A stretch of 64,000 nt of DNA, taken from NCBI RefSeq assembly GCF_026157105.1, contig NZ_JANPVQ010000001.1, positions 923,501-987,500 of the forward strand, read 5' to 3'. Shown in pieces: positions 1 to 9,146 of this stretch. Made by a program: the position numbers and the translations under genes. The stretch is from Sphingomicrobium marinum. Its GTDB lineage: Bacteria; Pseudomonadota; Alphaproteobacteria; Sphingomonadales; Sphingomonadaceae. The notes below the pieces were generated by a model. The model was not told where the DNA came from and searched no databases. It saw nothing but the letters and a program-made list of their open reading frames with translations. The first letter of the stretch is position 1; every line of letters begins with the position of its first letter.

Positions 1-107
1 TCGAACGTCAGCAGCGCGGTGAGCGCAGGAGCAGCGGCGAGCAGGAAGACGAGCGCGCTTTCGCGTCTGTCGATTGCTTGAGAACCCCCACCCATGCCGC
101 TTTCCAT
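1..107 (-). CDS. Truncated membrane protein, N-terminal fragment only
   Basis: Reading the minus strand from an ATG at 107 gives an open frame that runs off the left edge: MESGMGGGSQAIDRRESALV and then a hydrophobic stretch rich in Leu and Ala. A second in-frame ATG lies at 95. The pattern (short polar N-terminus, DRR, then a membrane helix) is what a polytopic inner-membrane protein looks like at its start, and the neighbours are membrane lipid or glycan enzymes. Too little is present to name a family. It is divergent from the PAP2 gene at 181. Confidence 0.45.
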   Translation of the reverse strand, partial: MESGMGGGSQAIDRRESALVFLLAAAPALTALLTF

Positions 108-180
108 AGCAATCGTGTGGATTTGAAACAGCCCGGAAAAACGGGCGTGACATCGGTACTGTGACCGATAAGGTGGGCGC

Positions 181-1116
181 ATGGAACGCTGGCTCGCGCC
201 TTCGCTCGCTATCACCGCGATCACTTGGGCCGCTGCGTTCGCGCTGATGCCCCTGGCGGGCTTTCGCGGCGCGCCGCCCTTTTTTTACGTGCTGCCAAAT
301 TGGATGCTCCTTGCCGGTGCGCTCGCTCTTGCCTTCGGCTTTGTCCAGATCGTCCGTATGATGCTGGCGGGTGAAGAGGCGCCGATCGCGCGCATCAAGG
401 CGCTGGACTGGAAGCGCGCATGCTTCGTCGCCGCGGGCGTTTTGCTCGGCGGCTTGCACATGGTCGCCTTCATGTCGATCAAGCCGCAGCTCAATCATGT
501 CGTGCCCTTCTGGGCGGATCCGTTGCTGGCCGATCTCGACGCGATCATCTTTTTTGGCGACCCATGGCGTTATCTGGAATGGCTCAACCATTCGATCACT
601 GCTGACTTCTATCATCGCGGCTGGTTTGCCGGCATCGTTGCGGTTCTCCTGTGGCAATTGTCACGCCCCGCGAGTGCGGACAAATCGGCGAAGCTGCTGA
701 CCTATTTCGCTGTTTGGTCGGCGGGTCCGCTCATTCATTGCCTGCTGCCCGCGGGCGGCCCGATCTTCTATGACGAGTTAGGCTATGGCGACCGCTTCGC
801 CGCCTTGGTTCCGCCGCAAGAGATTGAAAATATAGCCGACTATCTGTGGAGAACCTATGAGGCGCGACAGTTCGCGCCCGGCGCCGGCATTAGCGCGGTC
901 CCCTCGCTCCATATCGCAACAGTGGCGTGGATGACGATCTGCTGCTGGAAAACCCGCTGGTTCTGGCCGGCACTAATCTTCTCGCTCGTAACCTTCGCGC
1001 TCAGCGTATCGCTCGGCTGGCACTACGCGGTGGACGGGATCATTGGCGCTGTAGTGGCATGGGCTATTTGGCGGATAGCGCAGGTTTGTCTTCATGCGCT
1101 GAAAGTTGAAGTTTAG
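181..1116 (+). CDS. PAP2-superfamily membrane protein, Aur1/inositolphosphotransferase-like
   Basis: A 311-residue polytopic membrane protein. Near the C-terminus it has the two PAP2 active-site motifs: PSLH at 241-244 (His244) and GWHYAVD at 279-285 (His281, Asp285). A conserved block GPIFYDELGYGDRF lies at 193-206. The arrangement matches the PAP2_3 branch, which includes fungal Aur1 inositol phosphorylceramide synthase; such enzymes move or remove a phosphate or phospho-alcohol head group on a membrane lipid. The substrate is unknown. A weak ribosome-binding stretch, AAGGTGG, precedes the ATG. Its 3' end overlaps a convergent paralog (1064-1948) by 53 bases. Family call firm, reaction inferred. 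Confidence 0.8.
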   Translation: MERWLAPSLAITAITWAAAFALMPLAGFRGAPPFFYVLPNWMLLAGALALAFGFVQIVRMMLAGEEAPIARIKALDWKRACFVAAGVLLGGLHMVAFMSIKPQLNHVVPFWADPLLADLDAIIFFGDPWRYLEWLNHSITADFYHRGWFAGIVAVLLWQLSRPASADKSAKLLTYFAVWSAGPLIHCLLPAGGPIFYDELGYGDRFAALVPPQEIENIADYLWRTYEARQFAPGAGISAVPSLHIATVAWMTICCWKTRWFWPALIFSLVTFALSVSLGWHYAVDGIIGAVVAWAIWRIAQVCLHALKVEV

Positions 1117-1948
1117 TCTCGGCCGATCTCCTTAGCACCAGCCAAAAAAGGGCTACCACCAATATCGAGACGATGCCGTCCACTGCGTAATGCCAACCAG
1201 TTGTTATGGAAAAAATGAACATCATAGAAGCCCACAAGCTAACTGGGAAGAAAAATGGTGTTCTCCAAAACACTAAAACCGCCCATGCCACTGTATAAAT
1301 ATGCATCGATGGCATGGCACTAATCCCACCTCCGACTATGGCCTGATTTTGAACGTAACCTTCCCAAAGATAATCTGCGTAGAGCGGGGTCTTGCCCACC
1401 GATGGCATGTCCGCAAAACGATCGCCGTATCCAAGTCGCTCGAAGAAAATCGGCCCACCCGCTGGCAGTAGCAGGTGAAGGGCTGGGCTTACGATTGCCC
1501 ATCCAACAAAAAACAGACTTAAAAGATATTCTCGGTGCAATGTTGCGTAGCCGAGCGTGAAAATGACTCCCGCAATCCAAGCCGGATGATAGAAGTGTGT
1601 CCACCCTGTCCCAAATGCCGGGATTAGGGTCCAAAGGTCCGCGCCAAAAATGAACGCGTCTACGTCAGCTAAAATTGGGTCGGCCCAAAAAGGGATGCGG
1701 TTGAGATGATGTTTGACGGTAGCGTAACTTGAAATGGCAAGGCCCGACAAAGCGTACACAATGCCTAGCTTTTTGAGGTTTTTCATCACCTCACGTGGCG
1801 AAGAAAACGGCAATCTTATTAAAGCATATATGCCCGCTACAGCAGCAGTGACACCCACCCACAGCGATACTTGAAGCCAGTTTGGTTGCCCGCCTAAAAC
1901 GAACGCGGCACTGACCAAGAATATCGTCCAGATAACGCTCCATTTCAT
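1064..1948 (-). CDS. PAP2-superfamily membrane protein, paralog of the gene at 181
   Basis: A 294-residue membrane protein with PSMH at 213-216 and GWHYAVD at 251-257, the PAP2 catalytic set (His216, His253, Asp257). The blocks PFWADP, GPIFFERLGYGDRF and GWHYAVDGI show it is a close paralog of the convergent gene 181-1116, which it overlaps tail to tail. Its ATG overlaps the stop of the upstream GT87-like gene (ATGA at 1945-1948), so it is the last gene of a three-gene minus-strand operon starting at 4546. Base composition is visibly AT-richer than that of the paralog. Probably a lipid phosphatase or phosphotransferase acting on the product of the neighbouring glycosyltransferases (inference). 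Confidence 0.8.
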   Translation of the reverse strand: MKWSVIWTIFLVSAAFVLGGQPNWLQVSLWVGVTAAVAGIYALIRLPFSSPREVMKNLKKLGIVYALSGLAISSYATVKHHLNRIPFWADPILADVDAFIFGADLWTLIPAFGTGWTHFYHPAWIAGVIFTLGYATLHREYLLSLFFVGWAIVSPALHLLLPAGGPIFFERLGYGDRFADMPSVGKTPLYADYLWEGYVQNQAIVGGGISAMPSMHIYTVAWAVLVFWRTPFFFPVSLWASMMFIFSITTGWHYAVDGIVSILVVALFWLVLRRSAETKLQLSAHEDKPALSAK

Positions 1949-3030
1949 GCTAAAATACTTCTTCTTCTTCTGCTGCCGTTAAGAAACTCGAGCACAAGAT
2001 TCGACCCGGTAAAGAAGAAGCTAGCAAGGGGGGCGACCCACCCGAGGCCGAAAAGTAAAGGAATACCAGTCACAGCCCGGACCATCGAAGCCTTCGCGAC
2101 AAGATACGCCGCCACCGGACATAAAATGGCCAATTCATAATTCATGGCGTAGGGCGACCACCAGATGCCGCCGCCAATCATTGCGACCAATCGAATTCGA
2201 GGATCTTGCGTTGTATGGAAAATCATCCACGCCGCGACAGCCGTGAACAAGCAAGTGGTGATCGTTACCGCCCACTGGACCGGACCAGAAATGCCTAAAT
2301 GCCAAAGGAAGCCAGTTGGGGTTACCGCTCTATGGAGAATATCCATTCCTTGAACCGTCTCGACGAAACGGGGCATCGATTCTAGCCAATCGAACCAAAG
2401 TCCGATCCCGAGAACGAATGATAACAGCCCGACTATAGTCCCAGATACTAGTGATCCGATCAAAGCCTTAATGTGACCGCCTGCGATCATGCAAAGTGGG
2501 GCTAGCACTAATAGTTGCGGTTTTAACGCAGCAGCTATCCCCAGCAAAATTCCACCAGATAAATGCGGCAACCTCGTAAGTCCGCTCAGAATCAAAGCGC
2601 CGACAATGAAGGTCACTTGTCCACTCCAAAGCGTGAACAACACAGGGTCAGCGCAAAGCAAAATCGGCCATGCTTTTTCCACATATGGTTTGGCCGCCCA
2701 AAAAAATGCAGACATGCTAAACGCCATGAAGGCGAAGTACGATGCTAAGAAAGGGAGCAATCCGAAGGGCAGAAACAGAAGCAAAGTTGATGGTGGGTAA
2801 GCCCAGGGCCTTGGACCGACTCCTTCCATCCAATCCTGCGCCTCAAGCATCGCGAAATCGTCATAAATTAGCGATGGATCTGTGTATGCAAATTGCGCTG
2901 CAGCGTAAAATACCCCGTAGTCGGGCACCCATCCGCCTCCGGTCAAATAGAGAGCCCACCGAACTGCGGTAACTATGCAGAGTGCAGTAATCAGCCGCTG
3001 GTACGTTTTGCGATTCAGACTATTTTCCAT
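1945..3030 (-). CDS. Polytopic membrane protein, GT87/DUF2029-like glycosyltransferase
   Basis: About 361 residues with many hydrophobic segments and, just after the first span, the acidic WVPDYG motif (Asp37) followed by FYAAAQ. This is how GT87/DUF2029 polyprenyl-phosphate-dependent mannosyltransferases of the GT-C fold begin. I chose the ATG at 3030 (MENSLNRK), five bases after the stop of the upstream GT-C gene. The longer start at 3087 would overlap that gene by 53 bases and add a polar leader. It is translationally coupled to the PAP2 gene downstream through ATGA. Likely adds a sugar from a lipid-linked donor on the periplasmic face (inference from family). Confidence 0.65.
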   Translation of the reverse strand: MENSLNRKTYQRLITALCIVTAVRWALYLTGGGWVPDYGVFYAAAQFAYTDPSLIYDDFAMLEAQDWMEGVGPRPWAYPPSTLLLFLPFGLLPFLASYFAFMAFSMSAFFWAAKPYVEKAWPILLCADPVLFTLWSGQVTFIVGALILSGLTRLPHLSGGILLGIAAALKPQLLVLAPLCMIAGGHIKALIGSLVSGTIVGLLSFVLGIGLWFDWLESMPRFVETVQGMDILHRAVTPTGFLWHLGISGPVQWAVTITTCLFTAVAAWMIFHTTQDPRIRLVAMIGGGIWWSPYAMNYELAILCPVAAYLVAKASMVRAVTGIPLLFGLGWVAPLASFFFTGSNLVLEFLNGSRRRRSILA

Positions 3031-3034
3031 TGCG

Positions 3035-4546
3035 TTACTCGCCTTTGGCCCAAACGCTGTAACCTGCCCCGCGATCGAGTTCATCATATCTGGACCAGAT
3101 TGCTTCGAAACGTTTGTCTTGCGCTAAGAAATCGAGGTAGTTGAAGTCCTGCCCACCGAAATAGTCTTTTGACTTTCGTTCATCGATAAACACGATTTGA
3201 GGTTCGAATTGGACAAAGTCTTCGATCATGATCGTGCGGGCCTTTGCAAGAAGAGCATCGTAGCGCGAGCATTCCAGACGATCATAAGAACAATTCGACG
3301 CAGCTTTGGCAGCAATAGCACCAGGCACAATCCATTGTGCTGGTAGCCGACTAGACCAGGTACCTTCGACCTCGTTCACGAAAGGGAAGCTGGCGGAAAG
3401 GTTCGACGAGATCACCAGTATCGACATCCCTCTTCGCTCAACAAAAGGTTCAAAGCTCGCAAGCGTGGTAGATCGATAAGGGCCACGAATGATTTGCTGG
3501 CCCAACGTTCCAAGCACGGCGACCATGACGGCAACCGCCAAAACTAGGCGCTCACGCAATGCTTTCGCGTTGCAGGCCGACAGCATTGCAACAGAAATGA
3601 AGAGGTATGCTGCGCTGGGTAATATCTGGTAATTCCACCCCTTGAATTGGAGGAAGTAGCTCAGCACGAAGCCCGCGGCAGCGGCGATAAACAGCCAATT
3701 CGTCTGATCTGTTTGGCGCCGCTTGCCTACTATGAAAAGCAACAGGACTGGTACTGCAAGAAATGCAGGTTGTGCTAGCCGTTTCCAGATTGGGAAGCCG
3801 TAGCTGTGATAAACGGCTGTTGCCAGCGGCACGATCTCATCGACATACTCGCGGTGCATCACGAATACGAACGCCAGGTAGGCGATCGTCATCGCAGCAA
3901 TGACGATATTGGTTACGCTGATCAGTGGCCGAAGCGAGCGATCCTGCCACGTTCGCGCCAGCGTTACGGTCAGCGCTGCAGCATAAAAATAGGGCTTTAA
4001 TGCGAAGCCAAGGGTAGCAAACACGCCGATAGCGATCCGCTCTACGAGGCTGCTAGGCGCGGTTTGGCAAAGCGCGCTCCGGTAGAAGTATGGTAGAGTG
4101 ACGATAATCAGCAGGTGCTCACGCTGCCCGAACTCACTAATCGGTAAAAGCAGTGTTACGATCGGCGCTGCAGCGAAAAGAACCGTTTTCCGTAGTGGCT
4201 CGACTGCGCTGCGTCTGACGATCGAAATCGCCCACAGGTTCGAGATTGTGGCAAGAATGCAGACATATGCAACATACCCGACCTTGTCCGGTAGCCCGGC
4301 GAAGTCTGCAATGAAAAGTCCGGGGACCGTCAGATAGAAGGCAAGCGGAGGGTTTAGCTCAATGATATCTACATAGAGCGTAGCCCCTTCCATAAAGCGG
4401 CGCGTCGCAATCAGATACCAACTGTTGTCGTGGCTCAGATGGAATTGGCTATAAAACAAGGCCGCTGTCAGCCCCTCGAAGACTAGAAGCAGTCTCATCC
4501 AGTTCCCGGATCGGGACCGGTCAATTGACGCGATCGAATGCTCCAT
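3035..4546 (-). CDS. Polytopic membrane protein, GT-C-type glycosyltransferase-like
   Basis: 503 residues with about ten membrane segments and a soluble C-terminal region of roughly 130 residues. In the first loop it has HDNSWY (Asp40) and then ELNPPLAFYL (63-72), resembling the acidic loop-1 plus NPP signature of ArnT/PMT-like GT-C transferases. First gene of the minus-strand set GT-C, GT87-like, PAP2. The promoter should lie in 4547-4660, shared with the divergent GT2 gene. Sugar and acceptor unknown. The set is AT-richer than its surroundings, suggesting acquisition. Confidence 0.55.
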   Translation of the reverse strand: MEHSIASIDRSRSGNWMRLLLVFEGLTAALFYSQFHLSHDNSWYLIATRRFMEGATLYVDIIELNPPLAFYLTVPGLFIADFAGLPDKVGYVAYVCILATISNLWAISIVRRSAVEPLRKTVLFAAAPIVTLLLPISEFGQREHLLIIVTLPYFYRSALCQTAPSSLVERIAIGVFATLGFALKPYFYAAALTVTLARTWQDRSLRPLISVTNIVIAAMTIAYLAFVFVMHREYVDEIVPLATAVYHSYGFPIWKRLAQPAFLAVPVLLLFIVGKRRQTDQTNWLFIAAAAGFVLSYFLQFKGWNYQILPSAAYLFISVAMLSACNAKALRERLVLAVAVMVAVLGTLGQQIIRGPYRSTTLASFEPFVERRGMSILVISSNLSASFPFVNEVEGTWSSRLPAQWIVPGAIAAKAASNCSYDRLECSRYDALLAKARTIMIEDFVQFEPQIVFIDERKSKDYFGGQDFNYLDFLAQDKRFEAIWSRYDELDRGAGYSVWAKGE

Positions 4547-4586
4547 CAGAACTTTCTGCCCCCTGCAATTGCGAACGCGGTTAAAT

Positions 4587-4626
4587 CAAATTCAATCAAT
4601 GCCGCTTAACGCTCGCCAAATTCAAT
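4587..4626. repeat. Pair of 10-bp direct repeats in a divergent promoter region
   Basis: CAAATTCAAT occurs at 4587-4596 and again at 4617-4626, exactly 30 bases apart, in the 114-base gap between the divergent GT-C and GT2 genes. The spacing is close to three helical turns, so the repeats would lie on one face of the DNA. They may bind a regulator or be chance in AT-rich DNA. No protein can be named. Confidence 0.4.
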
Positions 4627-4649
4627 AGCGATGATTAGGATTAGAGTTA

Positions 4650-4657
4650 AAGGGGAG
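4650..4657 (+). promoter_or_regulatory. Ribosome-binding site that sets the GT2 start
   Basis: AAGGGGAG lies three bases before the ATG at 4661. An in-frame ATG at 4631 has no such site, so the shorter start is preferred. Confidence 0.7.
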
Positions 4658-4660
4658 AGC

Positions 4661-5617
4661 ATGAAGCTCATTAGTTTGGTTGTCCCAATCTATAACGAGC
4701 AGCAGACTGTTCGGGGCTTCGTCGAGCGTATTGACGAAGTATGGCCGGACATTGCTGCAGCAATGGAAGAGGGCGCTGAACTTGAAATCTTGTTCGTCAA
4801 TGATGGCAGCAAGGATTTGTCCTGCGAGGTAATCCGCAATCTGAAGAGCCGACAAGGCGCAATCAGACTTGTCAGTCTCTCCAGAAACTTCGGAAAGGAA
4901 GCCGCCCTTTCAGCGGGTATGCATCATTGTAAGGGTGATATCGTTGTCCCGATCGATGTGGACCTGCAAGACCCTCCAGAGGTCATCGTAGAAATGGTGC
5001 AACGATGGAAAGAGGGCGCAAAAGTGGTCAATGGTCGCCGCGCCGACCGATCTGATGATGGCTGGTTCAAGCGATTGTCGGCGCGGGCGTTTTACTCCCT
5101 GTTCGAACGATTGGCGGATCACCCCGTGCATCGTGATGTTGGCGATTTCCGACTGATGGATCGCGACGCGGTCAACGTAATCAACCAACTCAGCGAGCAG
5201 AGTCGCTTCAACAAGGGACTGTTTTCGTGGATTGGCTTCAAGGTCGACACGGTCGAATACAAGAGGCCAGAGCGATCTGCAGGCGAGACTAAGTGGAGGC
5301 TTCGCAAGCTGTGGTCACTCGCGGTTGACGGTATTACCTCGACCACCACCTTGCCGTTACGAGTTTGGACGTATTTGGGCGCCACGATCGCATTGGGTGC
5401 TTTTCTTTATGCCGCTTTCGTCATTGGATATACGCTGCTTCAGGGCCGTGACGTGCCAGGCTTCGCGTCCATTATGGTCGCCGTCTTATTCCTCGGAGGA
5501 TTGCAACTGCTCAGCTTGGGCTTGATCGGCGAATATCTAGGCCGTGTATCTGTGCAGGTGCGCGGCCGACCACTTTTTATCGTGGAATCGGTGGAGGAAA
5601 TCGACGATGGAACGTGA
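4661..5617 (+). CDS. Glycosyltransferase family 2, GtrB/DPM1-like polyprenyl-phosphate transferase
   Basis: 318 residues. The N-terminal GT-A domain shows VVPIYNEQ (7-14), NDGS (47-50), RNFGKEAAL (75-83) and the metal/nucleotide motif DVDLQDPP (99-106). Two hydrophobic helices near the C-terminus anchor it in the inner membrane. This is the architecture of GtrB, ArnC and DPM1-type enzymes, which transfer a sugar from a nucleotide donor to undecaprenyl phosphate. It would supply the lipid-linked sugar used by the divergent GT-C and GT87-like proteins (inference from neighbourhood). The stop overlaps the start of the methyltransferase at 5607. Confidence 0.85.
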   Translation: MKLISLVVPIYNEQQTVRGFVERIDEVWPDIAAAMEEGAELEILFVNDGSKDLSCEVIRNLKSRQGAIRLVSLSRNFGKEAALSAGMHHCKGDIVVPIDVDLQDPPEVIVEMVQRWKEGAKVVNGRRADRSDDGWFKRLSARAFYSLFERLADHPVHRDVGDFRLMDRDAVNVINQLSEQSRFNKGLFSWIGFKVDTVEYKRPERSAGETKWRLRKLWSLAVDGITSTTTLPLRVWTYLGATIALGAFLYAAFVIGYTLLQGRDVPGFASIMVAVLFLGGLQLLSLGLIGEYLGRVSVQVRGRPLFIVESVEEIDDGT

Positions 5618-6332
5618 AATATACGACGCCATGGATGCCACCGAGGCGGAGCATTGGTGGTTTGAAGGGCGTCGTGATGTTCTCCAAGCACTGATCGAAA
5701 AGCAGGTGAAGCCAGGCCCCGAAGCGCGCATTCTCGACGCTGGCTGCGGCACGGGCGGTAATCTGGCGTTCTTGCGCCAGTTCGGATCGGTCGATGCGTG
5801 CGAATATGACGATGCGGCGCGTGCAATCGCGGCGCGAAAATCCGGAATTCAAGTCGCTCCGGCGCGACTTCCCGATGATCTTTCACAGGTTGGGGAAGGG
5901 TATGACCTCATCACCCTCCTGGATGTTCTAGAGCACTTGCAGGACGATGTCGGCTCGCTCGAAGCGTTGCGCAGTAGGCTCGCGCCCGGCGGAAAACTTC
6001 TGATTACGGTACCGGCGTTGCCTTGGCTCTGGTCGGAGCATGACGAGAAACATCATCACCACCGCCGCTATACGCCGGCGACGTTGCGCAAGGTGTTGAA
6101 TGCGGCTGGGATGAAGGGGCATCGCATGGGCTACATGAACAGCTTGCTATTGCCGCTTGCGATCGCGCAGCGGGGCGCCAGCAAGCTTAGCAGGAAGGCA
6201 GCGGACGCGGGTGACATGCCGCCGAAGTGGCTCAACGGGCCACTTCGCTCGATATTCAGTTTCGAAGCGAAGCTGGTAAACCGGCTTAAACTGCCGCCGG
6301 GTCTATCGCTCTACGCGGTGGCGAGCGCCTAA
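5607..6332 (+). CDS. Class I SAM-dependent methyltransferase
   Basis: 241 residues from the ATG at 5607, which has a GGAGGAA site eight bases upstream and overlaps the GT2 stop by 11 bases. The SAM-binding motif DAGCGTG is at 44-50 and the post-motif DVLEH at 106-110. The N-terminal [18 protein letters not shown] is typical of methyltransferases found in polysaccharide and lipid-glycan clusters. Likely methylates a sugar or lipid-linked intermediate made by the adjacent transferases (inference). Its last four bases overlap the convergent atpC stop. Confidence 0.8.
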   Translation: MEREIYDAMDATEAEHWWFEGRRDVLQALIEKQVKPGPEARILDAGCGTGGNLAFLRQFGSVDACEYDDAARAIAARKSGIQVAPARLPDDLSQVGEGYDLITLLDVLEHLQDDVGSLEALRSRLAPGGKLLITVPALPWLWSEHDEKHHHHRRYTPATLRKVLNAAGMKGHRMGYMNSLLLPLAIAQRGASKLSRKAADAGDMPPKWLNGPLRSIFSFEAKLVNRLKLPPGLSLYAVASA

Positions 6333-6586
6333 CCCTCGACCTTCTCCGCGAGGATCGTCAGCCCTTCGGTGCTGACTTCGGCGAAGCCGCCGCTTACCGA
6401 TACCGTCTCGAGCTCGCTGGTTGCGTCCTTGTGGATCGACAGGGCACCGTCCTTGAGCACGGTCATGAAGGGCGCGTGGCCTTCCATCACGCCGAAATCA
6501 CCTTCGACGCCGGGCACGACGACCATGTGCGCTTCGTCGGAGCGATACAGCTTTTCGGGCGTCACCAGTTCGAACTTGAGTGCCAT
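6329..6586 (-). CDS. atpC: F1 ATP synthase epsilon subunit, short form
   Basis: 85 residues from the ATG at 6586 ([10 protein letters not shown]); a TTG one codon upstream is the alternative. It carries the beta-sandwich domain features [17 protein letters not shown] and VSGGFAEV, then ends at LAEKVEG. The usual subunit is about 130 residues with a C-terminal two-helix domain that inhibits ATP hydrolysis; that domain is absent. I recall a short form as common in this lineage, so this is probably not damage. The start overlaps the stop of the YHS-like gene by one base (TGATG), so translation is coupled. Confidence 0.92.
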   Translation of the reverse strand: MALKFELVTPEKLYRSDEAHMVVVPGVEGDFGVMEGHAPFMTVLKDGALSIHKDATSELETVSVSGGFAEVSTEGLTILAEKVEG

Positions 6587-6771
6587 CAATCCATTCCCTC
6601 GATCGCCGCGTCGAAATCGCTCGCAGCTTTCTCAAACTTGTCCCGGCAGCCCGGGTTGCAGAAGCCGACAGTCTTGCCCTTGTAGCGGGAGAGGCTGTCG
6701 GCCTGCACCGGGTCGCCCGACCAAGGGCAGACCCGGTTCACGCAACCTTCGAGGCGCAAGACCTCTGCCAC
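6586..6771 (-). CDS. Small YHS/TRASH-like zinc-ribbon protein inside the atp operon
   Basis: 61 residues starting at a GTG directly after the atpD stop codon. It has four cysteines (10, 15, 38, 42) in the pattern CPWSGDPV, then Y30[12 protein letters not shown], which is the YHS/TRASH fold signature used for metal binding. The spacing to atpD (0 bases) and to atpC (one-base overlap) means it is part of the atp transcript. Function is not known to me. Possibilities are a metal-dependent assembly or regulatory factor, or a passenger gene. Domain call is fairly sure from the cysteine pattern; role is open. Confidence 0.75.
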   Translation of the reverse strand: MAEVLRLEGCVNRVCPWSGDPVQADSLSRYKGKTVGFCNPGCRDKFEKAASDFDAAIEGMD

Positions 6772-8253
<1,482 letters not shown>

Positions 8254-9132
8254 TTAGAGCGCTTCGGCGCCCGAGATGATTTCAACGAGTTCGGTGGTAA
8301 TCGCGGCCTGACGCTCGCGGTTATAACGGATTTCCAGACGATTGATCATGTCGCCCGCGTTGCGGGTGGCATTGTCCATCGCGGTCATCTGGCTGCCGTA
8401 GAAGCCGGCCTGGTTTTCCAGCATGGCGCGGAAAATCTGGATGGCGACATTCTTGGGCAGCAGGTCGGCGAGGATCGCTTCCTCGTCGGGTTCATATTCG
8501 ACCGCGGCGCTGGCGCCCTTGCCGGTTTCGACTTCCGCCGGCTTCACCGGGATGAGCTGGTCGATCTGCGGACGCTGGACGAGCGTATTCTCGAATTCGG
8601 CATAGGCGAGGTGCGCGACGTCGAAACGGCCACTTTCATAGCGATCGATAATATCGTCGGCGACGGCCTGCGCGTGCTCATAGCCCGGGTTCTTCACTTC
8701 CATCGTGACATATTCGCCGATGATTTTGCCGGGGAAGAAGCGGTTGAGGATCGCCTTCGACTTACGTCCGACGACGTAGAAGAAGACTTCTTTACCCTCG
8801 GCTTGCAGCGTCTCGGCTTTCGCCTTGGCGGCCTTGACGATGTTCGTGTTGAACGCGCCGGCAAGACCCTTGTCCGCGGTGCACACGATGATGAGGTGCG
8901 TCTTGTCGCTGCCCGTGCCCGCGATCAGCTTGGGGCTTTGCGGACCCACGGTGATGCGCGCGGCGAGCGAGCTCACCACGTCGGCCAGCCGCGTCGCATA
9001 GGGACGACCGGCTTCGGCACGCTCGGTGGCGCGCTTCAGCTTGGCCGCTGCGACCATCTTCATGGCCTTGGTGATCTTCTGGGTCGATTTGACCGAGTTG
9101 ATCCGACCTTTGAGTTCCTTGAGGCTAGCCAC
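8254..9132 (-). CDS. atpG: F1 ATP synthase gamma subunit
   Basis: 292 residues beginning MASLKELKGRINSVKSTQKI and ending in the conserved rotor helix with TRNAGDMI and RQAAITTELVEIISGA. Gamma forms the central stalk that rotates inside the alpha3-beta3 ring. It lies 14 bases after atpA and 21 bases before atpD, within the same transcript. Confidence 0.97.
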   Translation of the reverse strand: MASLKELKGRINSVKSTQKITKAMKMVAAAKLKRATERAEAGRPYATRLADVVSSLAARITVGPQSPKLIAGTGSDKTHLIIVCTADKGLAGAFNTNIVKAAKAKAETLQAEGKEVFFYVVGRKSKAILNRFFPGKIIGEYVTMEVKNPGYEHAQAVADDIIDRYESGRFDVAHLAYAEFENTLVQRPQIDQLIPVKPAEVETGKGASAAVEYEPDEEAILADLLPKNVAIQIFRAMLENQAGFYGSQMTAMDNATRNAGDMINRLEIRYNRERQAAITTELVEIISGAEAL

Positions 9133-9146
9133 GTGGCGTTATCCCT

